Source of the DNA: Thermoplasmata archaeon | GTDB taxonomy: Archaea > Thermoplasmatota > Thermoplasmata > Methanomassiliicoccales > Methanomethylophilaceae | Direction: 5' to 3' | DNA: 64,000 nucleotides | Assembly: GCA_015063125.1 (NCBI GenBank) | Contig: SUTB01000001.1 | Span: 620,001 to 684,000, forward strand | Shown: positions 16,436 through 24,382 of the stretch, in pieces | Numbering within the stretch: the stretch's first letter is position 1 | Layout of the letters: each line of letters opens with the position of its first letter | The notes under the pieces: generated by a model | What the model was told of the DNA's origin: nothing | Databases searched by the model: none | The model's input: the letters and a program-made list of their open reading frames with translations, nothing else | Translations under genes and position numbers: made by a program

Positions 16436-16455
16436 ATCCCTTCCTCCGCACTTTT
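16436..16455. other. Second att copy (tRNA-Ser 3' end repeat)
   Basis: ATCCCTTCCTCCGC (16436-16449) is identical over 14 bases to the tRNA-Ser 3' end, followed by AC and TTTT versus GCC and TTTT at the tRNA. The sequence before it no longer folds into a tRNA. Confidence 0.6.
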
Positions 16456-16549
16456 GACTCTCATAACCTTCATACTACTGTACATTGAGAGCTATCCTTG
16501 ACTCATGCATAGTTTCAACAAAGATCACATAATCAAAAATTCAAAATTG

Positions 16550-16600
16550 ATACGATTAAACATAAAAACTTTTGATTTTTAAAAATAAATACGATTAAAC
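16550..16600. repeat. 12-bp direct repeat upstream of second ATPase
   Basis: ATACGATTAAAC occurs at 16550-16561 and 16589-16600, 39 bp apart (close to four helical turns), just upstream of the TATA box of the gene at 16637. It may be a paired regulator site. Confidence 0.45.
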
Positions 16601-16636
16601 GAATTTATTTTATAGATTTAAAGAGTATTGATAATT

Positions 16637-17842
16637 ATGGAAGAAGTTTGGAGAAGACAATATCTCGATGAGATCCTTAAGTTCAAAGACCAAGATGTGA
16701 TCAAAATCATAACTGGGATAAGGAGATGCGGGAAATCCACTCTGCTATTCCAATACATGCAGATGCTGAAAGATTCTGGTGTCGATCCTGATAATATCCT
16801 ATACTACAACATGGAATCGATGAGGAACGATCGCTTCCGTGATGGCAAGGCCCTGTACGATGAAATCATATCAAAAAAGAATACTGAAAAGATTTACATA
16901 ATAATCGACGAGGTCCAGTTCATCAATGGCTGGGAGAGGGTTGTCAACTCTTTGAAGATAGACCTTGACTGCGACATATATGTAACCGGATCAAACGCAT
17001 ATATGCTCTCAACTGAGATCTCCACACTTCTTACCGGTCGCAACATCGAGATTGGCGTGCTTCCTCTATCGTACAACGAATTCTGTATAATCAACGATAA
17101 AGAATCTGAAAGAACGAGGCTGTTCGATTCATATCTGCACTATGGTGGAATGCCATTCATACGTCCAGACTATTCTGAAGAAGTTATTTTTCAAAGATTA
17201 GATGAGATAAAATCAGACATCATTTTGAAGGACATATGCAGTAGAAAAGAAAGAATTGATTCCGTCAAAGTCAGGAAGGTCATCGATTACATGTTCTCTG
17301 AGATAGGCAATTCCATATCGGCAGGGAATATCGCAGATTCATTGAAAATCAGCCCTTCTACAGCCAGCGATTACCTCAATATTATAACCGAATCCCTTTT
17401 GTTTTACAGGGTAGAAAGATACGATCTGAAGGGCAAGACGATACTCAAGACCGAAGCGAAATACTACTGTTCCGATTTGGGGATGAGGAATGCACAACCT
17501 CTGAAGGCGGATCGGGATTCTGGAAAGGTACTAGAGAATCTGGTATATCTGGAGCTCAGACGTAGAGGCTATAGAGTTTACGTGGGGACCATAGGTCAAT
17601 TGGAAATCGATTTCATAGCCCTTAAAGGCGAAGAGAGGAAGTACATCCAAGTATGTCAGACACTTTCGAATGATGAAACAAAGAAAAGGGAACTGAGACC
17701 GTTTAGAAAGATCGTCGGAGAAGGTTCTAGATTACTTATTACGGCAGATCCGATATCCATCACAAGAACCGAAGAAGCCACTATCCAGAACATAATTGAT
17801 TTTCTTGAGGAATCGAATCGAAAATCCATGTCTGAAGATTGA
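16637..17842 (+). CDS. DUF4143-type AAA ATPase, second paralogous family
   Basis: 401 residues from ATG 16637 (TTG 16628 is in frame but less likely given the TATA spacing of ~27 bp). Walker A TGIRRCGKSTLL (26-37), Walker B IYIIIDEVQFINGWE, sensor VTGSNAYML, then the DUF4143 winged helix (ISPSTASDYLNIITESLLFY) and a restriction-nuclease-like C-terminus (LEIDFIALKGEERKYIQVCQ). It belongs to the AAA_14/DUF4143 group and is only distantly similar to the 14949 gene. AT-rich compared with flanks. Cellular role unknown. Confidence 0.85.
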   Translation: MEEVWRRQYLDEILKFKDQDVIKIITGIRRCGKSTLLFQYMQMLKDSGVDPDNILYYNMESMRNDRFRDGKALYDEIISKKNTEKIYIIIDEVQFINGWERVVNSLKIDLDCDIYVTGSNAYMLSTEISTLLTGRNIEIGVLPLSYNEFCIINDKESERTRLFDSYLHYGGMPFIRPDYSEEVIFQRLDEIKSDIILKDICSRKERIDSVKVRKVIDYMFSEIGNSISAGNIADSLKISPSTASDYLNIITESLLFYRVERYDLKGKTILKTEAKYYCSDLGMRNAQPLKADRDSGKVLENLVYLELRRRGYRVYVGTIGQLEIDFIALKGEERKYIQVCQTLSNDETKKRELRPFRKIVGEGSRLLITADPISITRTEEATIQNIIDFLEESNRKSMSED

Positions 17843-17920
17843 GGGTTGAGCTGAGGGAGTATGTAAACAACTTCATCAGCCCTTATATCATACCGTTCCA
17901 TGAAGGTAGGTGATACCGGT

Positions 17921-18499
17921 ATGGCCACATTCAAATCTGGAGAAAAGGAGATTTTCTACTCCGCAGACCGCAAAGAATGGCGCCAGTGGCTCGAATCCAA
18001 TTTCAGAGATGCCAAAGAGATCTGGTTCGCATTCCCCATGAAATCCTCTGGATAGGAGGGGATAACCTACAACGATGCTGTCGAAGAGGCGCTCTGTTTC
18101 GGATGGATCGACAGTGTCGCTGGAAGCCTTGATGAGAGATGCCATATCAGACGTTTCACCCCTAGGAAGAACAACAGCCCTCACTCCAGGATGAACATAG
18201 AACGCCTAATCAATATGGACTCCAAAGGATTGATCCATCCTGAAATCCGTCCCCAGGTGGAATCCCTCATAACCGAAGAATATGTTTTCCCGAAGGACAT
18301 ACTGGCCAAGATCAAGAAAGATAAGGAGGCCTGGAAGAACTATCAGTCCTTTTCAGAGCCCTACAAGAGGATCAGGATAGCGTACATTGATTCTGCCAGG
18401 GACCGTCCGGAGGAATTCAAGAAACGCCTCAATAACTTCATCGCCAAGACCCGGGAGAACAAGAAGATCGGCGGCTACGGCGAGATCGACGACGATTAA
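17921..18499 (+). CDS. YdeI/OmdA-family protein with in-frame amber codon (candidate pyrrolysine protein)
   Basis: Read from ATG 17921 (AGGTGAT seven bases upstream) to TAA at 18499, the frame is interrupted once by TAG at 18053-18055 (codon 45). Upstream residues (FYSADRKEWRQWLE, EIWFAFPMKSSG) and downstream residues (EGITYNDAVEEALCFGWIDS) together make the canonical YdeI N-terminal motif, in which the interrupted position is usually Lys (SGK.SISY). The remainder (RRFTPRKNNSPHSRMNIERL and on) is intact, total 192 residues, the family's usual size. An in-frame ATG at 17900 would add seven residues. Role unknown; YdeI-like proteins are tied to stress tolerance. If not read through it is a pseudogene with a single lesion. 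Confidence 0.75.
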
Positions 18500-18647
18500 T
18501 GCTAAATGTTTTCCCAGACGTAGTCCCTTATAATGTTGGATGAATGCGGATACACGTTAATGCCGTTGCTATGGGTAGCGATCGTTTACACCAACAATAA
18601 ACAACATTTGAATTGTTTTAAATAGTGAATTCATATCTCTGTGTTCG

Positions 18648-19331
18648 ATGTCCAGGAAGTTGTTACTCCTAGCTTTGGCCGTCGTGTCATTCGCGGCGGT
18701 CTGCGTCAGCTTGGATCTAGCGGCGGCTATGGACTCGGAAGCGGAGGCAGACCGTCCCATGGATCAGCCGGATAGGAACATGCCCGGTTCGATGTGCGGC
18801 CATATGGAACCGCCTATGGACGGGCCCAGACCGCTCGGTATGATGCCGGGAGACATGGCACCCATGGACGGCGGAATGGATCCGCAGAAAAGAATCGAGC
18901 CAAGGTCCGAACCAGGGCCGATGGAACCTAGGTCCGAGCAGCCTGAATATCAGCATGATGCTTCACCCGAGGTGCTATCAGCGCATCTCAAGCCGATGAT
19001 CGACGGAGACATCTCCGAATTTGACCCCGGATTCGTCGAGGACGCCATCGATTACGCGATGGACAACGGGATGGAGGACATCGCGGAGCTTCTCATGAAG
19101 AAGCTTGCCGCCAACTACGAATCCTACCTGCACACCATTCTGCACATCGGTGCAATCGATACCCGTGCAAGCGGTTTCGACGACGAAATGGATGAGGCAT
19201 CGGATTTCGAGCTCGTCGATGAGGATGAGGAGGATCCAGTGGATCCCATGCCCTTCTCCGAGCCCGCACCTTCTCAATACAATCCGTTCAGAGAATTCTC
19301 TGAGCCCCTTTTCGTCCTTCTGGAGCTGTGA
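18648..19331 (+). CDS. Secreted Met/Pro-rich acidic protein
   Basis: 227 residues. A signal peptide (RKLLLLALAVVSFAAVCVSL) is followed by a Met-, Pro-, Asp- and Gly-rich stretch (about residues 25-90; CGHMEPPMDG, LGMMPGDMAPMDGGMDP) and a helical acidic C-terminal half with several DE clusters. Clusters of Met with His and Cys are typical of extracellular copper or silver binding, but no known domain is recognised and metal binding is inference. A TATA-like TTTTAAAT (18616-18623) lies 25-30 bp upstream. Confidence 0.7.
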   Translation: MSRKLLLLALAVVSFAAVCVSLDLAAAMDSEAEADRPMDQPDRNMPGSMCGHMEPPMDGPRPLGMMPGDMAPMDGGMDPQKRIEPRSEPGPMEPRSEQPEYQHDASPEVLSAHLKPMIDGDISEFDPGFVEDAIDYAMDNGMEDIAELLMKKLAANYESYLHTILHIGAIDTRASGFDDEMDEASDFELVDEDEEDPVDPMPFSEPAPSQYNPFREFSEPLFVLLEL

Positions 19332-19505
19332 ACGTTCTGAAACGCCAGAACCTGCGCTCAAGCGCATAAACCTCAGAACACAGCCAATAAGGAAGGAAAA
19401 GAAATGGGAAGAATGAACCAAGGAAATCATCAACCGATTCAATCGGTATCATCTGCACATCTCATCTTTTCCGGAGCTGAAGAGCTTCAGAAGGGATGAT
19501 CAGAG

Positions 19506-20192
19506 ATGGGCAGCATATTCGACAGTCTGTTCAATTCAGTGGACTCGATGGGTCCTCAGGAATTCATAATATGTGTGGCAGCAGCCCTGGCGATAGGGGC
19601 AGTGATATCTGTCATCTACATGTTCAGGAACAATTTCAGCAAGAGCTTCGCACTCACGATAGCGATCCTGCCTGCGATAGTAGCAGTCGTGATAATGGTC
19701 GTCAGCGGAGACATCGGAGCAGGAATCGCAGTAGCGGGAGCATTCAGTCTCGTCAGGTTCCGTTCGGCACCCGGATCTGCGAAGGAGATAGCCATCATCT
19801 TCCTCGCTATGGCCACTGGGCTCCTCATCGGAATGGGATTCATCGCTTACGCAGCGATATTCGCAGCGATAATCGGGCTGGTCATATTGGTGTGCAACAC
19901 TATGAAGTTCACCGAGAGGAAGACCGAGCAGGCCGAGAAGGTGCTCAGGATTACTATCCCTGAGGATCTTGATTACACATCCGACATCGACTCTGTAATA
20001 GACGAATACTCCTCATCCATGGAGCTCGTCTCCGTTAAGACGGTGAACATGGGAAGCATGTTCAAGCTCACATACAACATTACACTGAAGGATCTGAGCA
20101 AGCAGAAGGAGCTCATCGACAAGATACGCGTCAGGAACGGGAATCTGGAGGTAGCTCTCATGCGCAGGGATACGGTGGAATCCAACCTGTGA
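19506..20192 (+). CDS. DUF4956 membrane protein
   Basis: 228 residues with four membrane helices in the first ~140 residues (FIICVAAALAIGAVISVIYM, AILPAIVAVVIMVV, IFLAMATGLLIGMGFIAYAA) and the family motif AGAFSLVRFRSAPGSAKE between helices. The C-terminal ~80 residues form a cytosolic alpha/beta domain. DUF4956 proteins are regularly encoded beside VTC-domain proteins, as here (four-base gap), and probably form a membrane complex with them. Confidence 0.88.
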   Translation: MGSIFDSLFNSVDSMGPQEFIICVAAALAIGAVISVIYMFRNNFSKSFALTIAILPAIVAVVIMVVSGDIGAGIAVAGAFSLVRFRSAPGSAKEIAIIFLAMATGLLIGMGFIAYAAIFAAIIGLVILVCNTMKFTERKTEQAEKVLRITIPEDLDYTSDIDSVIDEYSSSMELVSVKTVNMGSMFKLTYNITLKDLSKQKELIDKIRVRNGNLEVALMRRDTVESNL

Positions 20193-20195
20193 GGT

Positions 20196-21059
20196 ATGGT
20201 CATGGTAGCGAAGACGATATTCAAGAGATACGAGCTGAAGTACGTGCTGGACAGGTGCCAATACGACGCTGTGGAGAAGGTTCTGCAGGAGCATATGGTC
20301 CTGGACAGGTACGGGCACAGCTCTATTCGCAACATCTACCTCGATACGGATGATTTCCTGCTTGCTAGACGCTCCATAGAGAAGCCGTTATACAAGGAGA
20401 AGCTCCGTTTGCGCAGCTACGGTGCTGCTACTGAGGATGAGGATATCTTCGTTGAACTGAAGAGGAAGTATGACGGAGTCGTCTACAAAAGACGTCTGTC
20501 AATACCATCAAAGAAGGCCATGGAATGGTTCTCCGGGAATGCGGAACCGCCAATGGGCCAGATCGCTGAAGAGATCGACTACTTCCGGGTGAGGTATCAG
20601 GGGATCGGGCCGGCTATGTACCTGTCCTATGAGCGCGATTCATACGCAGCCAAGGATGGCGGCGATCTTAGGATCACAATAGATTCCGATATCCTCTCGA
20701 GGACGGTCGACATCGATCTCGGACAGGAACCTTCGGGCAACGAGGTGTTGCCGAAGGGATACAGGGTGATGGAGGTCAAGACCATGTACGGGTATCCCTC
20801 ATGGCTGACCGAGCTCCTATCATACAACAGCCTATACAAATCATCCTTCTCCAAGTATGGGAACGCATACAAGGAGATGGTTCTGGGATTCAGACCCGAA
20901 GAGGTCTGTCTCCCCTCCTACGCCGGACAAATAAGCCGCAGCAACAGCGGGTATGCCACAGACAACCAGACTGCGGGCAAGAGGTCCGTCATCGACAAAA
21001 CCCTTTACAGCCATGCAAAGACGGCTGCTTCGATAAAGATGAGAGGAACGATAGAATGA
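20196..21059 (+). CDS. VTC-domain protein (polyphosphate polymerase-like)
   Basis: 287 residues. FKRYELKYVLDRCQYDAVEK opens the tunnel-fold VTC domain; charged strands SSIRNIYLDTDDFLLARRSI, EKLRLRSYG, EDIFVELKRKYDGVVYKRR and YRVMEVKTM provide the basic and Glu residues that bind nucleotide, phosphate and metal in VTC4 polyphosphate polymerase. Its product may be polyphosphate or another polymer; bacterial homologues next to DUF4956 are uncharacterised. It overlaps the downstream surface-protein gene by ATGA, giving a three-gene operon. Confidence 0.88.
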   Translation: MVMVAKTIFKRYELKYVLDRCQYDAVEKVLQEHMVLDRYGHSSIRNIYLDTDDFLLARRSIEKPLYKEKLRLRSYGAATEDEDIFVELKRKYDGVVYKRRLSIPSKKAMEWFSGNAEPPMGQIAEEIDYFRVRYQGIGPAMYLSYERDSYAAKDGGDLRITIDSDILSRTVDIDLGQEPSGNEVLPKGYRVMEVKTMYGYPSWLTELLSYNSLYKSSFSKYGNAYKEMVLGFRPEEVCLPSYAGQISRSNSGYATDNQTAGKRSVIDKTLYSHAKTAASIKMRGTIE

Positions 21060-22882
21060 ACGGGAGCATATTAGCGGTGATTGCTATAGCTGCTATCGCA
21101 GTCATCGGTGGAGCTGTCTTCTTCATGGGCGGGAACCAGAGCGATGATAGCTCCGAGACTACGGTCAACGAGACCACTAGGGATACTGTGAGTGAAATCG
21201 ACACAGGAGAGAGCTCAGACCAGGGCGCTTCGAATGCCGAGAACAACACCTCTTCGGATTACGCCTTCACCATAACCTATGTAAGCGGAACCGAGAACGC
21301 GTACCAGATCACCAGCAGTTCCGGACAGTACACCGTGACCTTCAGCGGGATCTCAGCAGATACTGAATACTCCATAGCCGGGGTACTGAACGGCAACATA
21401 GTCATCGATGCCGGCGACTACGATTTCGACCTGGACCTCAACGGGGTGACCATCACCTCAACAGCAGAAGTCCCTATCTGCATAACATCAGGGGAGAACG
21501 TATCGATTGCAGCCAAGAAGAACACCACCAACTACGTATACGACAAGCGTGCGGCGGTATCCGACGAGGACATCTCCGCATGCATCTACAGCAATAGCGA
21601 TCTGAAGCTCAAAGGAAACGGAAAGCTCGTTGTAGTTTCGGATAACAACAACGGAGTCCACTCCAAGGACGATCTTTCCGTCAAGAACCTAACACTCTAC
21701 GTCACATGTGTGGACAACTGCCTCAAAGGCAACGACAGCGTGAAGATCACCTCCGGAAACATAATCCTCAACGCAACATCCGGCGACGGAATCAAGACCT
21801 CCAACAGCGAGCTCAGCAGCAAGGGCGTGCAGCGCGGTTCAGTCACGATAAACTCAGACGACGGGGACACATCCCTGACCATCAGGGCATACTGCGACGG
21901 AATAGACAGCGCTTTCGACGTGATAGTCGAGGAGACTCAAGGCAACAGCGTCGACATCAACATCATAGCCGGTGTTGAGGCCACGTCTTCCGCATCCTCA
22001 GTCACCTCCAGTCCGGGAGGAATGCCCGGCGGAGGCTCAGGATGGGGAGGAAACCCCGGAGGAAGCAGCTGGGGCCAGGGAGGTCCTAACAGCGAGGGCA
22101 ACAATAACAAGGCATCCTACTCCTGCAAGGGTATCAAGGCCAACAACGCGATATACATCAATTCGGGAACACTGATCATCGATGCATTCGACGATACTCT
22201 CCATGCCAACAACGATGAAGCCATCGAGTCCGGCGTCACCCCGACAGGAAATGTCACCATCGCAGGCGGAACGGTTACCCTTAACAGCAAGGATGACGGA
22301 ATCCACGCCGACGGTACGCTGACCGTTTCGGGAGGAACCCTGAGGATCAATGGAAGCTACGAGGCACTCGAAGGCGCTTACATCGTCATATCCGGAGGCA
22401 ATACATCTCTGATCTCCTCGGATGACGGAATCAACGCCACATCCAGCGGTCTTAAGCTTTCCGGAGGATACCTCTACGTCTACGCCGGAGGCGACGGGCT
22501 CGACTGCAACAGGAGCTCCATCTCCTTCGAGGGAACGGATGTGATAATCATATCCACCAGCGGAGGTAACTCGAGCATCGATGCCGACTACAGCTACTCC
22601 TATACAGGTGGAAGCGTGCTCGCCATCTGTCCCAACGGAATGACACAGGAGGTCACCGGATCATCTGCATTCAGATCCTACGGAAGCCAGCAGTCCTTCA
22701 GCAGTCTGAACAAGGGAACAGTCGTAACAACGACGGTCAACGGTACCGCCATGCTTGCAGTGAAGATGCCCGTATCCCTGAGCAACTGCTTTGCGGTTTA
22801 CATCGGATCGACCTCTGCTACCATCAGCTCCGGAAGCTCATCGCTCAGCCTGAACGATGACGGGGCGTATGTGAGAGCATGA
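21056..22882 (+). CDS. Cthe_2159-like carbohydrate-binding beta-helix surface protein
   Basis: 608 residues from ATG 21056. A single N-terminal membrane anchor (residues ~4-27) precedes a Ser/Thr/Asn-rich stalk and two blocks of parallel beta-helix repeats (GVHSKDDLSVKNLTLYVTC, DGIHADGTLTVSGGTLRING, DDGINATSSGLKLSGGYLYV) separated by a Gly-rich linker at ~320-350. This is the Cthe_2159 (carbohydrate-binding domain-containing) architecture, known from Clostridia. It is predicted to sit outside the cell and bind acidic or plant polysaccharide. The gene is coupled to the VTC protein, so surface display and the VTC/DUF4956 system probably work together. Confidence 0.82.
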   Translation: MNGSILAVIAIAAIAVIGGAVFFMGGNQSDDSSETTVNETTRDTVSEIDTGESSDQGASNAENNTSSDYAFTITYVSGTENAYQITSSSGQYTVTFSGISADTEYSIAGVLNGNIVIDAGDYDFDLDLNGVTITSTAEVPICITSGENVSIAAKKNTTNYVYDKRAAVSDEDISACIYSNSDLKLKGNGKLVVVSDNNNGVHSKDDLSVKNLTLYVTCVDNCLKGNDSVKITSGNIILNATSGDGIKTSNSELSSKGVQRGSVTINSDDGDTSLTIRAYCDGIDSAFDVIVEETQGNSVDINIIAGVEATSSASSVTSSPGGMPGGGSGWGGNPGGSSWGQGGPNSEGNNNKASYSCKGIKANNAIYINSGTLIIDAFDDTLHANNDEAIESGVTPTGNVTIAGGTVTLNSKDDGIHADGTLTVSGGTLRINGSYEALEGAYIVISGGNTSLISSDDGINATSSGLKLSGGYLYVYAGGDGLDCNRSSISFEGTDVIIISTSGGNSSIDADYSYSYTGGSVLAICPNGMTQEVTGSSAFRSYGSQQSFSSLNKGTVVTTTVNGTAMLAVKMPVSLSNCFAVYIGSTSATISSGSSSLSLNDDGAYVRA

Positions 22883-22889
22883 CCTATAT

Positions 22890-22907
22890 GTCCCCCTTAC
22901 GGGGGAC
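22890..22907 (+). terminator. Hairpin terminator after surface-protein operon
   Basis: GTCCCCC (22890-22896), loop TTAC, GGGGGAC (22901-22907): a perfect 7-bp GC-rich stem eight bases after the stop codon. The following tract is A-rich rather than T-rich. Confidence 0.5.
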
Positions 22908-22954
22908 AATAAACCCTTTCCAATCCTTTTATACGGTCCTCCCGACACACCTTC

Positions 22955-23315
22955 ATGGCATACGACGTGAAGATGATTGACAAGGGACGCACCGAAGAGC
23001 TTCTGGGATGATGCAGTTCTCTCAATTACTACAGAGTCAAGGCCGACATTAACGGGATCTGCATCGAGCTTTTCAGCGAGAATAAGGATTACATCGACAT
23101 GTGGACGGACAACTTCTATCACATGTCCGACTCTGTTCGCTCCCATGCCAGGATCTTCTGCAACCCGCACCAGCTCATCCGCGATGACCGTATCATATCC
23201 CTCCGCAGGGAATTCTTCAGAGAGTATCTCTCCCAGTGTTCGTTGTTCATGATTAACACCATCTGTCCCGCGAAGGAGACAGGAACGCATCAGGCAGATC
23301 GTCAGCGGAAACTGA
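22955..23315 (+). pseudogene. Broken gene: in-frame TGA, frameshift and truncation
   Basis: From ATG 22955 (TATA-like TTTTATAC about 26 bp upstream) the frame meets TGA at 23009-23011, then continues with good protein sequence (LNYYRVKADINGICIELFSE, DNFYHMSDSVRSHARIFCN, REFFREYLSQCSLFMINT) up to about 23275. A one-base shift there leads to ERIRQIVSGN and TGA at 23313-23315, overlapping the convergent sfsA. TGA is not expected to be recoded in this lineage, so I read this as a decayed gene. The family is not recognised with certainty. Confidence 0.65.
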
Positions 23316-23985
23316 ACGGGAGAGGCGAATCCACCGTCATGCTATCAGGTGTGACCAGGCAGTCATAGGCCAGTATCTTCACACCTTTTCTGTAAGCTTT
23401 CTCCAGTACGATGCCGAACTCCTCATGCGTGGAGTAGTTGGGTGTGAACGATTTCATTCCCTTCATCTGCACAATGAGCGCTATGTAGCATTCGTATCCT
23501 TCATCCAGAGCCTCCATGAGGCCTTTCAGATGCTTCACACCGCGCTCGGTAGGCGCATCGGGGAACATGCAGATGCCGTCGAACTCCAGTGTCACGCCTT
23601 TGACCTCGATAAAGCACTTCCTGTCGCCGTCCTCCACATAGAAATCGAATCTGGAGTCGCCGTGAGTGAATTCCGGATGAACTACGGGATCCTGGCCGAA
23701 GAGGCCGGAAACTGGGATGAACTCCTTGAAAGCAGCGTTCGGAGCCTGTGAATCGATGTTGATCAGGATATCTCCCTTGTAGGCAGCGATAAGGTCGTAG
23801 CGGGTCTTCCTTTCGGGGTTATCGGAGTCGTAGAGAACAGCTTTGGTCCCAGGAACAAGTATCTCCTTGCATCTCCCGGTGTTCTTCACATGGACCGTCT
23901 CTATGTTGCCATCGACCTCGACCTTAGCGATGAATCTGTTCGGTCTGCTAAGGAACTTACCCTCTACAACCCTGTCGTATCTCAA
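23302..23985 (-). CDS. sfsA: SfsA family protein
   Basis: 227 residues with the complete SfsA layout: an N-terminal OB-like part (RFIAKVEVDGN, VHVKNTGRCKEIL), then a nuclease-like core with SRFDFYVEDGDRKCFIEVKG (D..E.K) and FPDAPTERGVKHLKGLMEAL. The E-V-K triad suggests a PD-(D/E)xK nuclease; the bacterial gene was named for sugar fermentation stimulation and its biochemical role is not settled. Convergent with the decayed gene to its right edge. Confidence 0.93.
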   Translation of the reverse strand: MRYDRVVEGKFLSRPNRFIAKVEVDGNIETVHVKNTGRCKEILVPGTKAVLYDSDNPERKTRYDLIAAYKGDILINIDSQAPNAAFKEFIPVSGLFGQDPVVHPEFTHGDSRFDFYVEDGDRKCFIEVKGVTLEFDGICMFPDAPTERGVKHLKGLMEALDEGYECYIALIVQMKGMKSFTPNYSTHEEFGIVLEKAYRKGVKILAYDCLVTPDSMTVDSPLPFSFR

Positions 23986-24148
23986 GATACCGCCCTTAAC
24001 TCCGTTGATATCCGACCTGCATATTGGTATTTGTCCCTATCCTTGTTCAGACGTCTTCACGTATCGGATAAATCTGAAATAAATCGGAAATTATGCCCAT
24101 ATCCAGCCATCATCCTTCTTTAATACCCTGTATGCAGGTCTTTTCCAC

Positions 24149-24382
24149 ATGAAACCGATAACGCAGGAAGAACTGCTAGCTACCATCGAGGAAAATCCGA
24201 TGATCTGCACTCGTGCGATAGTGAAGAAGCTGCGCCCTGAAGAGTTTCATGACGCAGATGCGTACGTGAAGTATGTTGATGAGATCAAACCCATGCTCAT
24301 GACTCTCTGGAAGAACGGCAAGATCGTCTCATCCAAGGTACAGTGCTGCACCTTCAATCTGAAGCAGTGGCAGATAGCCTGA
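24149..24382 (+). CDS. Small winged-helix-like protein, 77 aa, unknown
   Basis: The residues TQEELLATIEENPMICTRAI and KPMLMTLWKNGKIVSS resemble a winged helix-turn-helix in which the last strand pair forms the wing. CCTF near the C-terminus adds two adjacent cysteines. A TATA-like TTTAATAC (24117-24125) at about -27 supports a leaderless mRNA. It could be a small regulator; no family is recognised. Confidence 0.6.
   Translation: MKPITQEELLATIEENPMICTRAIVKKLRPEEFHDADAYVKYVDEIKPMLMTLWKNGKIVSSKVQCCTFNLKQWQIA

Larger units (their letters stand above)
16233..16636. other. Intergenic region with att copy and direct repeats
   Basis: About 400 bp without a gene. It holds the second tRNA-end repeat (16436-16455), a GC-richer patch 16345-16440 that looks like a leftover of older chromosome, the 12-bp direct repeat ATACGATTAAAC at 16550-16561 and 16589-16600, and a TATA box (TTTTATAGA near 16606-16615) for the next ATPase. 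Confidence 0.6.

Noticed and set aside
16345-16440. Second tRNA gene before the 16436 repeat
   Set aside because: Only the 3' acceptor half matches; the upstream bases do not fold into D or anticodon arms.
22955-23315. TGA at 23009 as selenocysteine or another recoded residue
   Set aside because: A second lesion (frameshift near 23275) and truncation against sfsA indicate decay; no recoding signal is visible, and selenocysteine is not expected in this lineage.
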